Source: an uncultured bacterium
GTDB taxonomy: Bacteria; Verrucomicrobiota; Kiritimatiellia; RFP12; UBA1067
Direction of reading: 5' to 3'
Assembly (NCBI GenBank): GCA_902773475.1
Contig: CACYEO010000073.1
Location: forward strand, 1 to 16,605
Length of the DNA: 16,605 nt
Shown: piece by piece, positions 6,771-13,705 of the stretch
Position numbering within the stretch: position 1 is the first letter of the stretch
Layout of the letters: every line of letters begins with the position of its first letter
Notes under the pieces: model-generated
What the model was told of the DNA's origin: nothing
The model's input: the letters and a program-made list of their open reading frames with translations, nothing else
The model's database searches: none
Made by a program: the position numbers and the translations under genes

Positions 6771-7211
6771 TCAGGGCTGCGTCCCGTTCTTTCCGTTCTT
6801 GCTCTTTACGATCAGGCAGGTGGTCTTGAGCGTCTTGCGGCTGACCAGGAAAAGACTCCATGCGTAGGACTCCTCCTGGTCGGACACGATGTTGGACACG
6901 CGGTCCGAACCTGCCACGCTCAGGGCGTGTTTCACGGACGCGATGTTTTCATCGAGCGTGCAGTGGTCTTTGAACCATATCGTGTTGTGCATGTTGCTGC
7001 GGTCTATGTCGCCTTGTTTCCAGGTCTCGCCGGAGCAAAGCGGCAGAATTCCGAAAAGGTTGTAGCTGGTGTTGCACACGACATACGAAGCGACGGGCGT
7101 TTCGTCGTTGTCGACGAGTGCGAACGCCGGCACGTCGGAGGAAAGTTCGCTGTACGAGCTGCATCCCGCGATTGCGAGCGCGGCTATCGAGGTGAGAAGT
7201 GCCTTTTTCAT
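6771..7211 (-). CDS. Small lipoprotein, paralogue of the upstream gene
   Basis: A 146-residue lipoprotein. The signal peptide ends at AIAGC with C17 as the lipidated residue. The mature part carries N-T-S-Y-N-L-F-G-I-L-P-L-C-S-G-E-T-W (residues 47-64). The same block recurs in the gene encoded just before it (N-T-G-I-H-L-F-G-x-x-x-I-C-S-G). After it comes a helical region with A-S-V-K-H-A-L and a strand SNIVSDQ. I associate this type of sequence with envelope lipoproteins in Verrucomicrobiota and Lentisphaerota, but I know no assigned function. Its ATG overlaps the stop of the upstream gene (ATGA), so the two are translated together. The two conserved Cys of the block could form a disulphide or bind metal. 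Terminated by the hairpin at 6711-6742. Confidence 0.8.
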   Translation of the reverse strand: MKKALLTSIAALAIAGCSSYSELSSDVPAFALVDNDETPVASYVVCNTSYNLFGILPLCSGETWKQGDIDRSNMHNTIWFKDHCTLDENIASVKHALSVAGSDRVSNIVSDQEESYAWSLFLVSRKTLKTTCLIVKSKNGKNGTQP

Positions 7212-7672
7212 TTCACGGCCTCCTTGCCGGCGCGCTGGGATTTTTCACGGAGCACTGCGGACGCTTTCACGGAATAGGTTCCGCAGATTCCGCCGAGAAG
7301 ACCTTCGTACGACGAGCAGGAGAAGTCCGACGTGGACGCTTCCGTGAACACCACGTCGACGAGATCGCAGTTTTCGCGGCGCGCTATGCGCTGGAGCGTT
7401 TCATAGCAGTCGTCGTTGCCGCAGTAGTCGCTGAAGAACGCTACGCCGCCTTCGATGTCCTGTTTCTCTTCGTTCCAGACCAGTCCGCCGGAGCAGATGG
7501 TGAATGTGCCGAACAGATGGATGCCGGTGTTGGAAACGAACACCATTCTGTCCGCGCGGGTTGTGGCGCCCTGTATGTCGATGCCATTCATCGAACCTGG
7601 AGACGAAATCTCCACGGTGGCGCATCCGGCGGCGAGCGCAGCGAGCGCCGCCGCCATTAGACTTGCTTTCAT
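7208..7672 (-). CDS. Small lipoprotein, first of a paralogous pair
   Basis: A 154-residue lipoprotein. The signal peptide ends at LAAGC with C17 lipidated. The block at residues 48-66 (NTGIHLFG, then ICSGGLVW) matches the neighbour. The remaining protein has seven further Cys outside the signal peptide and block (at 84, 89, 102, 119, 130 and nearby), so several disulphides are possible in the periplasm. ATG at 7672 is preceded by AAGGAG (plus-strand CTCCTT at 7681-7686), an ideal ribosome binding site; an in-frame start further upstream at 7714 lies in the promoter and is not credible. The pair likely arose by duplication. No function can be named. Confidence 0.82.
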   Translation of the reverse strand: MKASLMAAALAALAAGCATVEISSPGSMNGIDIQGATTRADRMVFVSNTGIHLFGTFTICSGGLVWNEEKQDIEGGVAFFSDYCGNDDCYETLQRIARRENCDLVDVVFTEASTSDFSCSSYEGLLGGICGTYSVKASAVLREKSQRAGKEAVK

Positions 7673-7702
7673 TCGGGTTTCTCCTTTATAGGGTTGCGGA
7701 GA

Positions 7703-7711
7703 AGTATAGCA
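7703..7711 (-). promoter_or_regulatory. Extended -10 promoter for the lipoprotein pair
   Basis: On the minus strand TGC (7711-7709) is followed by TATACT (7708-7703). The +1 is predicted at about 7696, giving a leader of about 24 nt with AAGGAG as ribosome binding site. No good -35 is seen at the expected place, as is usual for extended -10 promoters. Confidence 0.65.
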
Positions 7712-7731
7712 CAAACATCCGCGTATGCGTT

Positions 7732-7904
7732 CCCTCGCCGGCGTGGCGGCTCTGCCGTATCAAAATCGCCCGTCCTGATTCCGCGATGCCTTAGGCACGC
7801 GCAGATTCTTACGGCTGCAACAATCGCAGCTACCGTCTCCGCCGCCCCGGTCTTTTGGATCCGGGGCGCGTCACGCGCCCCGGATCCGCGGTCGCATTGC
7901 AGTT
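7732..7904. other. Intergenic stretch with strong hairpin
   Basis: No gene is visible here. The main feature is a perfect 14-bp inverted repeat, 7857-7870 with 7874-7887, and a TCA loop, just after the stop of the 693-residue lipoprotein gene (minus strand). It has no U-tract on either strand, so it is better described as a 3' stabilising hairpin than as a classical terminator. A short palindrome TGCCTTAGGCA sits at about 7787-7797. Confidence 0.6.
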
Positions 7905-9986
7905 TCAGGGGTTGCCATGCTGCAATTTTGACATCTCGGCGTCCATCCTTTTCATTTCGGCATCGATCTGCTGCGCTTCGGCCTTCATTTTCTGGATGTC
8001 GGCGTCCATCTGTTCCATTTTGTCCATGGCCGTCCTGGCCTTCTGTCCGCCGGTGCTGCTGTCCGCCTGCGGTTTTGCGGACGGGGCCGCCGCGGAGGCC
8101 GTGTCAATCTCCACTCCGTACGTTTCGATGATCTTCTCCATGCCCTTTATGTCGTTCTCGTCCTTCACCAGTCCGCCGACCGTGCAGAAAGTGAAGCCCT
8201 GCTTGTCGCCTGTGACAATCGCGAAAAGCGTGAACTTTTCGTCCTGGAAATTCTTGAACGTCTTCGGCTTGGCCGCGTACGGCTCTGCAAATGCGCAGTA
8301 GAACGTGTCGCCGGCGCCGGTGGTCAGAAGCGTATAGTGCGCCTTGTCCGAAAAGAGCGCGCTTGTGTTCCCAAGCGGCTTAGAGCAGTTCGCGTTCCAT
8401 ACGCCCGCGCCTTTGAAAAGGATGCCCCTGCCCCTGCAGCTGTCGGCGATCGCTTCTTTTTCCCCCTGGATGCGTTTTGCCGAAATCTCCGCACCGAGAT
8501 TCTTTGCGTTTTCGATGAATCTGGCGACAGCCTGGCGGCGCAGTTCCGCCTGTCGCGCCTTTTCGGCTTCTGCGCGCTCTGCGGCCTGGCGGCGCAGTTC
8601 GGCGAACATGGCTTCCGTGGCGGCGATATCGACTTTGGGCGAAAGATGTTTTTTGAGGGAATCCCACTTTGCGAAGTCCGCCTTGCACATGTCGACGATT
8701 TTCGCATCGAGTTCGCCGCGCATCTTTTCGTCGGCGACCATTCCGAATGCGAAACCGGCTTTTGCCGCGGAAATGTGTTTCCCGTCGAGAAATCCGTTTG
8801 CGGTTTTATAGGCGATATCCGTGGATTCGGCTGCGGGAAGTAAGGGCAGGACGCCCAGGAAAGTCTTTTCGTCGGGGTATTTCGCCAGCACCTTGCGCGC
8901 GAGTTCTTCGCGGAATTCGCCGGCCTTTGCGGTTTTGACGGTTTCGATGCGGTCTGACGCGTCCAGGCTTTCGAGAATCATCATCTTGGATGCAACCGCC
9001 TTGTCGAGTTCGCGCTTCGCTTCTTTTTTGGCCATCATCTTCGCGGTTCCGGCGTCCTTGATGCCGGCGAGGACGTCCTTGCGGGAAATCCTGTAGCTGC
9101 CGGACGTTCCGGAATCCGGCGTGGCGGTGCCGTCGACGGCGTTCACCGTCTTGCCCTGTTTTTCGATCCGCCCTCCGTTCAGGAGAATCACGCGCTCGCC
9201 ATCGTCGAGCGCCGCGAGAAAGGCGGCGCGTTCGCGCGCCATTCGCGCCGCGATTGCTTTTTGCAACGCACCTTCAAGCGGCGTCAGGAAGTCGTATTCG
9301 GTGCCTCTGGCGTCCGAGACGTCGCGGCGCCGGAGTATCGCGGCGATCGTGTTTTCATCCTCCACGAAAGGTGCGAGCTTGACGAGCGATTTCAGGATGG
9401 CTGCCTGTTCTTTCAATTTCCCTTTCGCCATCATGTCGCCGTACGTCTTGCGCATCTTTTCCGCGTCCTGCCCGGCTTCGACGGCAGCGTCGATCCTTGC
9501 GGTGAAGGATTTGGCGAACTTGGCCGTCCCGTCGGCAGACAGTCCTTCCAGGAGCGTGCGCTGGGCATCGGACGAAGGTTTGCGCTCTGCGAATATCCAG
9601 GCCGCCTCGATGCGGGCATCTTCGCTCTTCGTGATTTTCCCGAGCGCGTCTTTCCTGTCGCCGCTGTCTGGGGCTTCAAGCGCGATGGTCGCAAGAGCCG
9701 GAACTTCGTCTATGCGCTTGCGCGCCTCGTTCTTGATTTCCGGCGCGGCATTTTTCGCGATTACGATCTTCGCGAGTTTCTGCTGGTTGGCGATTTTGGG
9801 TACGATCTCAAGTCGTTTTTCAAGCGGATTCGCGGTGTCAAGGACGAACCCCACCGCCTCCGATTCGCCGATATCGCGCCAGAACTGGCTGTCCGACGCC
9901 AGTTTTTCCTCCATGGACATGCATCCGGACAGAGCCGATACAAAAGCGGCTGCGACCGCGCAGCGCACCAGCATTGCGATTTTCAT
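7905..9986 (-). CDS. Large helical lipoprotein with coiled-coil tail
   Basis: A 693-residue lipoprotein. The signal peptide ends at LSGC with C22 lipidated. Most of residues 30-450 is Ala/Lys/Glu-rich helical sequence without a domain I can name, possibly armadillo- or HEAT-like repeats (for example EIKNEARKRIDEVPALATIA). Around 455-490 an RQAAERAEAEKARQAELRRQ segment repeats a short motif and looks like a coiled coil. Residues about 505-625 form a separate globular domain (GRGILFKGAGVWNANC, DTFYCAFAEPY, FTFCTVGGL). The last 40 residues (KMEQMDADIQKMKAEAQQ and on) are a heptad-like Met/Asp/Glu coiled coil. The ATG at 9986 follows GAGGGAGCGGAG; a longer in-frame reading from 10139 lies in the leader. 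It is a single-gene unit. A periplasmic scaffold or structural role is plausible, but the function is unknown. Confidence 0.8.
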   Translation of the reverse strand: MKIAMLVRCAVAAAFVSALSGCMSMEEKLASDSQFWRDIGESEAVGFVLDTANPLEKRLEIVPKIANQQKLAKIVIAKNAAPEIKNEARKRIDEVPALATIALEAPDSGDRKDALGKITKSEDARIEAAWIFAERKPSSDAQRTLLEGLSADGTAKFAKSFTARIDAAVEAGQDAEKMRKTYGDMMAKGKLKEQAAILKSLVKLAPFVEDENTIAAILRRRDVSDARGTEYDFLTPLEGALQKAIAARMARERAAFLAALDDGERVILLNGGRIEKQGKTVNAVDGTATPDSGTSGSYRISRKDVLAGIKDAGTAKMMAKKEAKRELDKAVASKMMILESLDASDRIETVKTAKAGEFREELARKVLAKYPDEKTFLGVLPLLPAAESTDIAYKTANGFLDGKHISAAKAGFAFGMVADEKMRGELDAKIVDMCKADFAKWDSLKKHLSPKVDIAATEAMFAELRRQAAERAEAEKARQAELRRQAVARFIENAKNLGAEISAKRIQGEKEAIADSCRGRGILFKGAGVWNANCSKPLGNTSALFSDKAHYTLLTTGAGDTFYCAFAEPYAAKPKTFKNFQDEKFTLFAIVTGDKQGFTFCTVGGLVKDENDIKGMEKIIETYGVEIDTASAAAPSAKPQADSSTGGQKARTAMDKMEQMDADIQKMKAEAQQIDAEMKRMDAEMSKLQHGNP

Positions 9987-10190
9987 ACATTGATCTCCGC
10001 TCCCTCTTTCCTGTTGCCGCGGCGGAAGCACGAGGGTTGCATCTTCCGCCGTGTCCAAGAAAGCATGCGCGAACCCCTGCCCATGCGGCGGAAGAGCGCA
10101 CGTCCGTTGCAGGCATGCTCTTTTCCGGTCCGGATGCAAGAGATCCTTCGAGTCTTTCTTGGCTGATTGCGGGTGTAAATGCCCGAAACC
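9987..10190 (-). other. Long structured leader of the large lipoprotein gene
   Basis: From the predicted +1 (about 10190) to the ATG (9986) the leader is about 200 nt. It contains GGCGGAAG (10021-10028) paired with CTTCCGCC (10043-10050), and a longer-range pair CCAAGAAAG (10055-10063) with CTTTCTTGG (10154-10162). I see no motif of a known riboswitch class. It could hold regulatory RNA structure. Confidence 0.4.
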
Positions 10191-10196
10191 GTTTCA

Positions 10197-10205
10197 ATTA
10201 TAGCA
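10197..10205 (-). promoter_or_regulatory. Consensus extended -10 promoter for the large lipoprotein gene
   Basis: On the minus strand TGC (10205-10203) is followed by TATAAT (10202-10197), a perfect extended -10. The +1 is about 10190. No -35 is recognisable in the GC-rich spacer. It lies about 80 bp from the divergent promoter of the metalloenzyme gene. Confidence 0.75.
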
Positions 10206-10259
10206 AAAAACCGCGTGGCGCGGCGGCTCGCGCGGACGGCGCATTCCGCAATCGAGGGC

Positions 10260-10289
10260 TTGCGCGCGACGCCTGCGCTTTGATACAAT
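10260..10289 (+). promoter_or_regulatory. Promoter of the metalloenzyme gene
   Basis: TTGCGC (10260-10265), an 18-bp spacer, and TGA TACAAT (hexamer 10284-10289). The +1 is about 10296, giving a leader of about 25 nt that has no clear Shine-Dalgarno sequence (CTTCTGCAACGG then T-rich). Confidence 0.6.
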
Positions 10290-10320
10290 TCCACTTTCCC
10301 TTCTGCAACGGTTTTTTGCG

Positions 10321-11199
10321 ATGAAACTGCTGTTCGTATTCATAGACGGCCTCGGCCTGCGCCCACCCGCGGCGGACAATCCGGTCAATCCGGAAGTCTG
10401 CCCGGCGCTTTGCCGCCTCATCGCGGAAAACTCCGTGCCCTGCGATGCGACCCTCGGCGTGGGCGGGCCGCCGCAGAGCGCGACGGGGCAGACCGCCATG
10501 TTTACGGGCCGCAACGCGCCCGCTCTCATGGGGCGCCATTGCGAAGGCTTCCCCGGCCCGACTCTCAGGAATCTCATCGTAGAGGACAACATATTTCTCG
10601 AGTTCCGCAAACGCGGCGCGAAGGTCCGCTTCGCGGATGCGTATCTCGTGGATTCGCCGGAGGAACTTTCCGCGCGCCGCTTCAAAAGCGTCACAACCGT
10701 GATGGCGCTGAGCGCGCCGGAAACGATATCCACCGAAGGCGATCTTCGCGACGGTTCCGCCGTGATGCAGGACATAACGCGCGAGACGATACAAGACCGC
10801 TATCCCGACATTCCGGCGGTCTCGCCCGAAACCGCTGCGGAACATCTGTTCGGCATCGCCCGCGCGAACGCATTCACGCTTTTCGAGTTCTTCCAGAGCG
10901 ACATGGCGGGGCATTCGATGGATTATGCGCGGGCCTGCGCGGTGTTGAGGGTGTTCGACAGGTTCCTGTCAGTCCTGCTTCGCTTCACTGCGGCCGCAGG
11001 AATCACATTCGTCATGACGTCCGACCACGGCAATATCGAAAACATGTCGGAGCGCGGCCATACCCGCAATCCGGTTCCGTTCGCGGCGCGCGGGCCCCGC
11101 GCGAAGGAGCTGCTCGCGCGCGTCAAAAACCTCGCCGATGTGACCCCGGCGATTCTCGAAACGTTCGACCGTGCCGCCGCCGAAGCGCGCAACGCGTGA
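10321..11199 (+). CDS. Phosphoglycerate mutase-like metalloenzyme (alkaline phosphatase superfamily)
   Basis: A 292-residue protein of the alkaline phosphatase superfamily. The family's metal ligands are all present: D9 in FIDGLG, S53 in QSATGQ as the likely nucleophile, D194 and H198 in SDMAGHSMD, D235-H236 in TSDHGN, and H247 in GHTRNPVP. It is shorter than phosphoglycerate-independent phosphoglycerate mutase (about 510 residues) because it lacks the inserted phosphotransferase domain, so it may be a phosphodiesterase, phosphatase or sugar-phosphate mutase. The sequence GRNAPALMGRHCEGFP is typical of a family seen in several anaerobic and PVC bacteria. No signal peptide: cytoplasmic. The ATG has no ribosome binding site; the promoter lies close upstream. 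Substrate unknown; fold assignment is strong. Confidence 0.8.
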   Translation: MKLLFVFIDGLGLRPPAADNPVNPEVCPALCRLIAENSVPCDATLGVGGPPQSATGQTAMFTGRNAPALMGRHCEGFPGPTLRNLIVEDNIFLEFRKRGAKVRFADAYLVDSPEELSARRFKSVTTVMALSAPETISTEGDLRDGSAVMQDITRETIQDRYPDIPAVSPETAAEHLFGIARANAFTLFEFFQSDMAGHSMDYARACAVLRVFDRFLSVLLRFTAAAGITFVMTSDHGNIENMSERGHTRNPVPFAARGPRAKELLARVKNLADVTPAILETFDRAAAEARNA

Positions 11200-11214
11200 C
11201 GCCCGATTTTTAAA

Positions 11215-11268
11215 AATGTAAAAAATCCGTAAAATCCCGTTGCGCCGCGCGGGGATTTTTGCTAACAT
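11215..11268 (+). promoter_or_regulatory. Strong promoter of the 46-residue lipoprotein gene
   Basis: TTGCGC (11240-11245), a 17-bp spacer, TGC and TAACAT (11263-11268). The stretch 11215-11235 is A-rich (several A-tracts) at the position of an UP element. The +1 is about 11275. A leader of about 48 nt ends in AAAGGGAAAAAA before the ATG, a good ribosome binding site. Confidence 0.7.
11231..11260 (+). terminator. Terminator of the metalloenzyme gene overlapping next promoter
   Basis: AAAATCCC (11231-11238) pairs with GGGATTTT (11252-11259) around a GC-rich loop and ends in five T. The loop contains the TTGCGC -35 of the next promoter, and the T-run touches its -10, so transcription ends and restarts within the same bases. 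The stem is only 8 bp, so efficiency is uncertain. Confidence 0.55.
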
Positions 11269-11322
11269 ATCCCGCGACCCCGAAAAAGGGTTTGTTTCTG
11301 AAACAACAAAAAAGGGAAAAAA

Positions 11323-11463
11323 ATGAAGAAACTCGTTCTCGCGGCGCTCGTGCTGTCCGCTATCGTTGTCGGCTGCAACAAGGATGCCAAGAAGGATGCC
11401 GCCAAGGGCACCAACGACACGACCAAGGCGGCTGAAGCGCCTGCCAAGACTCCCGCCAAGTAA
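11323..11463 (+). CDS. 46-residue small lipoprotein
   Basis: A short gene (46 residues). The signal peptide (MKKLVLAALVLSAIVVG) ends at a lipobox VVGC with C18 lipidated. The mature peptide of 29 residues is polar, rich in Lys (seven), Ala and Thr, and repeats KDAKKDAAK. It has no hydrophobic core and is probably extended and tethered to a membrane. It resembles the small abundant envelope lipoproteins of other bacteria in plan (signal, Cys, charged tail), but I cannot assign a family. It is monocistronic, with an UP-like element, a near-consensus promoter, AAAGGG as ribosome binding site and its own terminator. It is therefore probably highly expressed. Confidence 0.85.
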   Translation: MKKLVLAALVLSAIVVGCNKDAKKDAAKGTNDTTKAAEAPAKTPAK

Positions 11464-11478
11464 TCGGCAGTCTAGCGG

Positions 11479-11515
11479 AAAAGCCCGGATCCTTTTGGAG
11501 TCCGGGCTTTTTTTG
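11479..11515 (+). terminator. Rho-independent terminator of the small lipoprotein gene
   Basis: AAAAGCCCGGA (11479-11489) pairs with TCCGGGCTTTT (11501-11511), followed by more T. It lies 16 bases after the stop codon and just before the ApbE gene. Confidence 0.9.
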
Positions 11516-11539
11516 TATCTGCGCTGCGCCTTTACGCAA

Positions 11540-12616
11540 ATGAAGATTCCGTTCCGTGCTTGTTTCGCGGTTTTTTCCTCGGCAGTCTGCGCAGCCGCCG
11601 GTTTGGCCTTGCGCGGCGGCGGACGTGCGCAGCCTCCCCTCCGCATCGCATGGCCCGTAATGGGGACCGAGGCGGCCGTGATATGCCTGCAACCCGCGCG
11701 CGCAGCGGCGGTCGATGCGGCAAGGGAGACGGTGCAGAGGACGTTCGAGCGTTTCGAAGCGGCTCTTTCCGCCTGGGACGGGGCGAGCGAACTGTCCCGG
11801 ATCAACGGCCTTGCCGGAACCGGGCGCAAATTCAAGGCCGGCGGCGAGATCTTGCGCGTATGCAGGGCCGCGAAGGAACTCGCGGTTCTTTCCGGCGGCG
11901 CGTTCAATCCTCTTGTAGGTCCGGCCATGAAACTCTACGGTTTCAACGGCGCGGACGGAATGCAGACTTTCCCGGACAGGAAGGCCCTCGATGCTATTCC
12001 GGCCGACCCCGCAGACATTGAAATATCCGCCGGCGGCGAAATTTCGCTTGCGAAAGCGGGAATGAAGCTCGATCTCGGCGGCATTGCGAAAGGCGCCGCC
12101 GTGGACGCCGCTTTCGAGGCGCTCGTCCGCGCCGGGCTTGACGGCGGTGCAATGGTGGATCTTGGCGGCAACCTTCGGGCGGGCGGCGCCGGCCCGGCGG
12201 AAGGGGGCGGCTGGGAAGTTGCGGTGCGCGACCCGTTTTCGAAAGGGGCGTCCGCCGCGCGCATCCGTCTTGAACCCGGCGAAGCCGTCGCTACAAGCGG
12301 CAATTACGAGCGTTTCAGGACGATCGGCGGCAAAAGGGTTTCGCACATTTTGGACGGACGCACCCGGCTGCCGTCGTCCGGCGTCGCCGGATGCACGGTC
12401 GTAGCCGGCGATGCCATGACGGCGGACGGGCTTTCAACGACCCTTTTCATACTGGGCCCGGAAGATGGCGCGCGGTTTTTGAAGGACAGCGGCATTTCCG
12501 CTTCCGCGCTTTGGATTCCGGATTCGCCGGAATCGCGCGAAATTATCGTGAACGGCGCGATGGCGCGGAGGCTTGCGGAAAGCGCGGAGGGGTGGCGCGT
12601 GCGCAGATTGCCGTGA
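11540..12616 (+). CDS. apbE: ApbE-type FAD:protein FMN transferase
   Basis: A 358-residue member of the ApbE family, which attaches FMN from FAD to a Thr or Ser of target proteins outside the cytoplasm. The motifs are in order: MGT at 41-43, LDLGGIAKGAAVD at about 177-189, VDLGGN at 206-211, SGNYER at 253-258, SHILDGRT at 268-275, and GDAMTADGLSTTLF at 290-303. The conserved metal-binding D291 and the GD-A-x-x-A-D-G-L-S-T loop are intact. The N-terminus (1-30) is hydrophobic with basic residues and is a Sec signal peptide; there is no lipobox Cys. The ATG at 11540 lacks a ribosome binding site; longer readings back to 11366 run through the lipoprotein gene and terminator and are not credible. 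Targets such as Rnf/Nqr subunits are not in the window. A promoter is not obvious. ApbE identity is confident. Confidence 0.93.
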   Translation: MKIPFRACFAVFSSAVCAAAGLALRGGGRAQPPLRIAWPVMGTEAAVICLQPARAAAVDAARETVQRTFERFEAALSAWDGASELSRINGLAGTGRKFKAGGEILRVCRAAKELAVLSGGAFNPLVGPAMKLYGFNGADGMQTFPDRKALDAIPADPADIEISAGGEISLAKAGMKLDLGGIAKGAAVDAAFEALVRAGLDGGAMVDLGGNLRAGGAGPAEGGGWEVAVRDPFSKGASAARIRLEPGEAVATSGNYERFRTIGGKRVSHILDGRTRLPSSGVAGCTVVAGDAMTADGLSTTLFILGPEDGARFLKDSGISASALWIPDSPESREIIVNGAMARRLAESAEGWRVRRLP

Positions 12617-12637
12617 CGCCCTGCGGCGGCGCTTGCG

Positions 12638-13705
12638 CTACCGGGCGGCTCCGGAAATCCATCCCGCGCCAGAAGGCGTCTCTACGCGCCGCCATGCTCC
12701 GCGTGTTTCGGTGGTGCGCGCGCCCGAGAGTTCTTCATTCGGCACGGAGACGGTCGCCGGCGAGTGGATCGACGGCGCGAAGCGCAGGATCGCGCGGCCG
12801 TCCGCGCCGCCTGAGATTCCTATTTCCGGCGGCGGCTCCGGCGGCGGTTCCGGCTTTCTGAACGCAAGCCTGGCGGGCCTCGATTGGGCAAGTTCGTATC
12901 TGCGCGTGCGCGTGTCGAAGTATACGATGCTCGCGACCGGGCCGTTGGTGGAGGAAATGTCGCGCGGCATCATGGTCTGCCGCCATGACATGCGCCCGGA
13001 GCCCTGCCTCTGCCCCGCTTCGAGCGGATGGATCTTTTCGAAGCCGCGCTCGAGACCGCTTATTCTCGGTACGGCGTTGGACGGCATCCAGCCGTTGTAC
13101 TGCAGTTCGTAGATTGCGGTCGACCAGTTTCCCGGCCATGCGGAATCGGGCTTTTCAAAGCGGGAGGCGATTTGGAATCCCGTTCCGACGGCGCCGGAAA
13201 ACGAATCGGGCCGCCCTTCTTCCGGCAGCGGCGCGACAGAGTACGAAACCTTCCCCGCATCAACCGAAAAGGACGTGCTGGACGTGAACACGCTGGCTCC
13301 TCCGGCGGACGTCACGGTGTGCACGGACATTCCGGAGAGCGACACGCTGTTTTCCGCGGAAAACGGGCGGCTCGATCTGAAAACGAGGCGGAAGCGTTTC
13401 ACGGTAAATGCCGAATTCGTGGAAACGCCGTCCGGCAGGTTCTCCTGCCCCAGAAATTCTACGCCGTCCATGTTGAACGGAAGCCCCTCCGCCGAGCGCG
13501 GCTCCACAGAAGTTCCGGCCGGGATGGACAGCGAAAAATCGAATGCGAAAGGTTCGCCTGCGACTATTTCGCGCGGGGGCAGGACTTTTACCGAGGCTGA
13601 TATGTCGGGATTATGCATCCCGCCGAAAGCCATCCTGCGCATTTGCGCGTTCGCGCGGCAGGCGGCGAGAGCCGCCGCCGCAATCAGCAGCATCCGCTTT
13701 TTCAT
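12638..13705 (-). CDS. BatD-like protein with C-terminal SH3-like domain
   Basis: A 355-residue exported protein. The signal segment (1-20) contains L-A-A-C at 13-16, so it may be a lipoprotein, or be cut after ANA. Residues 35-155 match the N-terminal BatD-type beta domain (SASVKVLPPREIVAGEPFAFDFSL, VKRFRLVFRSSRPF). The middle (160-280) is a second beta-rich part. A Pro-rich stretch (PEPPPEPPP) leads to residues 305-351, which look like a bacterial SH3 domain (AILRFAPS and GAWRRVETPSGAGWI). Unlike the batD gene two places upstream it has no membrane helix at the end. The start at 13705 overlaps the stop of the BatE-like gene (ATGA) with GGAGG upstream. The last gene of its operon; its stop converges with apbE 21 bases away, with no terminator visible. 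It may bind a partner through SH3. Function inferred from family only. Confidence 0.75.
   Translation of the reverse strand: MKKRMLLIAAAALAACRANAQMRRMAFGGMHNPDISASVKVLPPREIVAGEPFAFDFSLSIPAGTSVEPRSAEGLPFNMDGVEFLGQENLPDGVSTNSAFTVKRFRLVFRSSRPFSAENSVSLSGMSVHTVTSAGGASVFTSSTSFSVDAGKVSYSVAPLPEEGRPDSFSGAVGTGFQIASRFEKPDSAWPGNWSTAIYELQYNGWMPSNAVPRISGLERGFEKIHPLEAGQRQGSGRMSWRQTMMPRDISSTNGPVASIVYFDTRTRRYELAQSRPARLAFRKPEPPPEPPPEIGISGGADGRAILRFAPSIHSPATVSVPNEELSGARTTETRGAWRRVETPSGAGWISGAAR

Noticed and set aside
7857..7887. Rho-independent terminator
   Set aside because: There is no T-run after the stem on either strand.
9987..10190. A known riboswitch in the long leader
   Set aside because: I compared it with the common classes by eye (cobalamin, SAM, TPP, FMN, c-di-GMP) and saw no conserved core; only generic inverted repeats remain.
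10198..10914. Minus-strand frames opposite the metalloenzyme gene
   Set aside because: The plus-strand protein has a full set of catalytic motifs; the minus frames have none.
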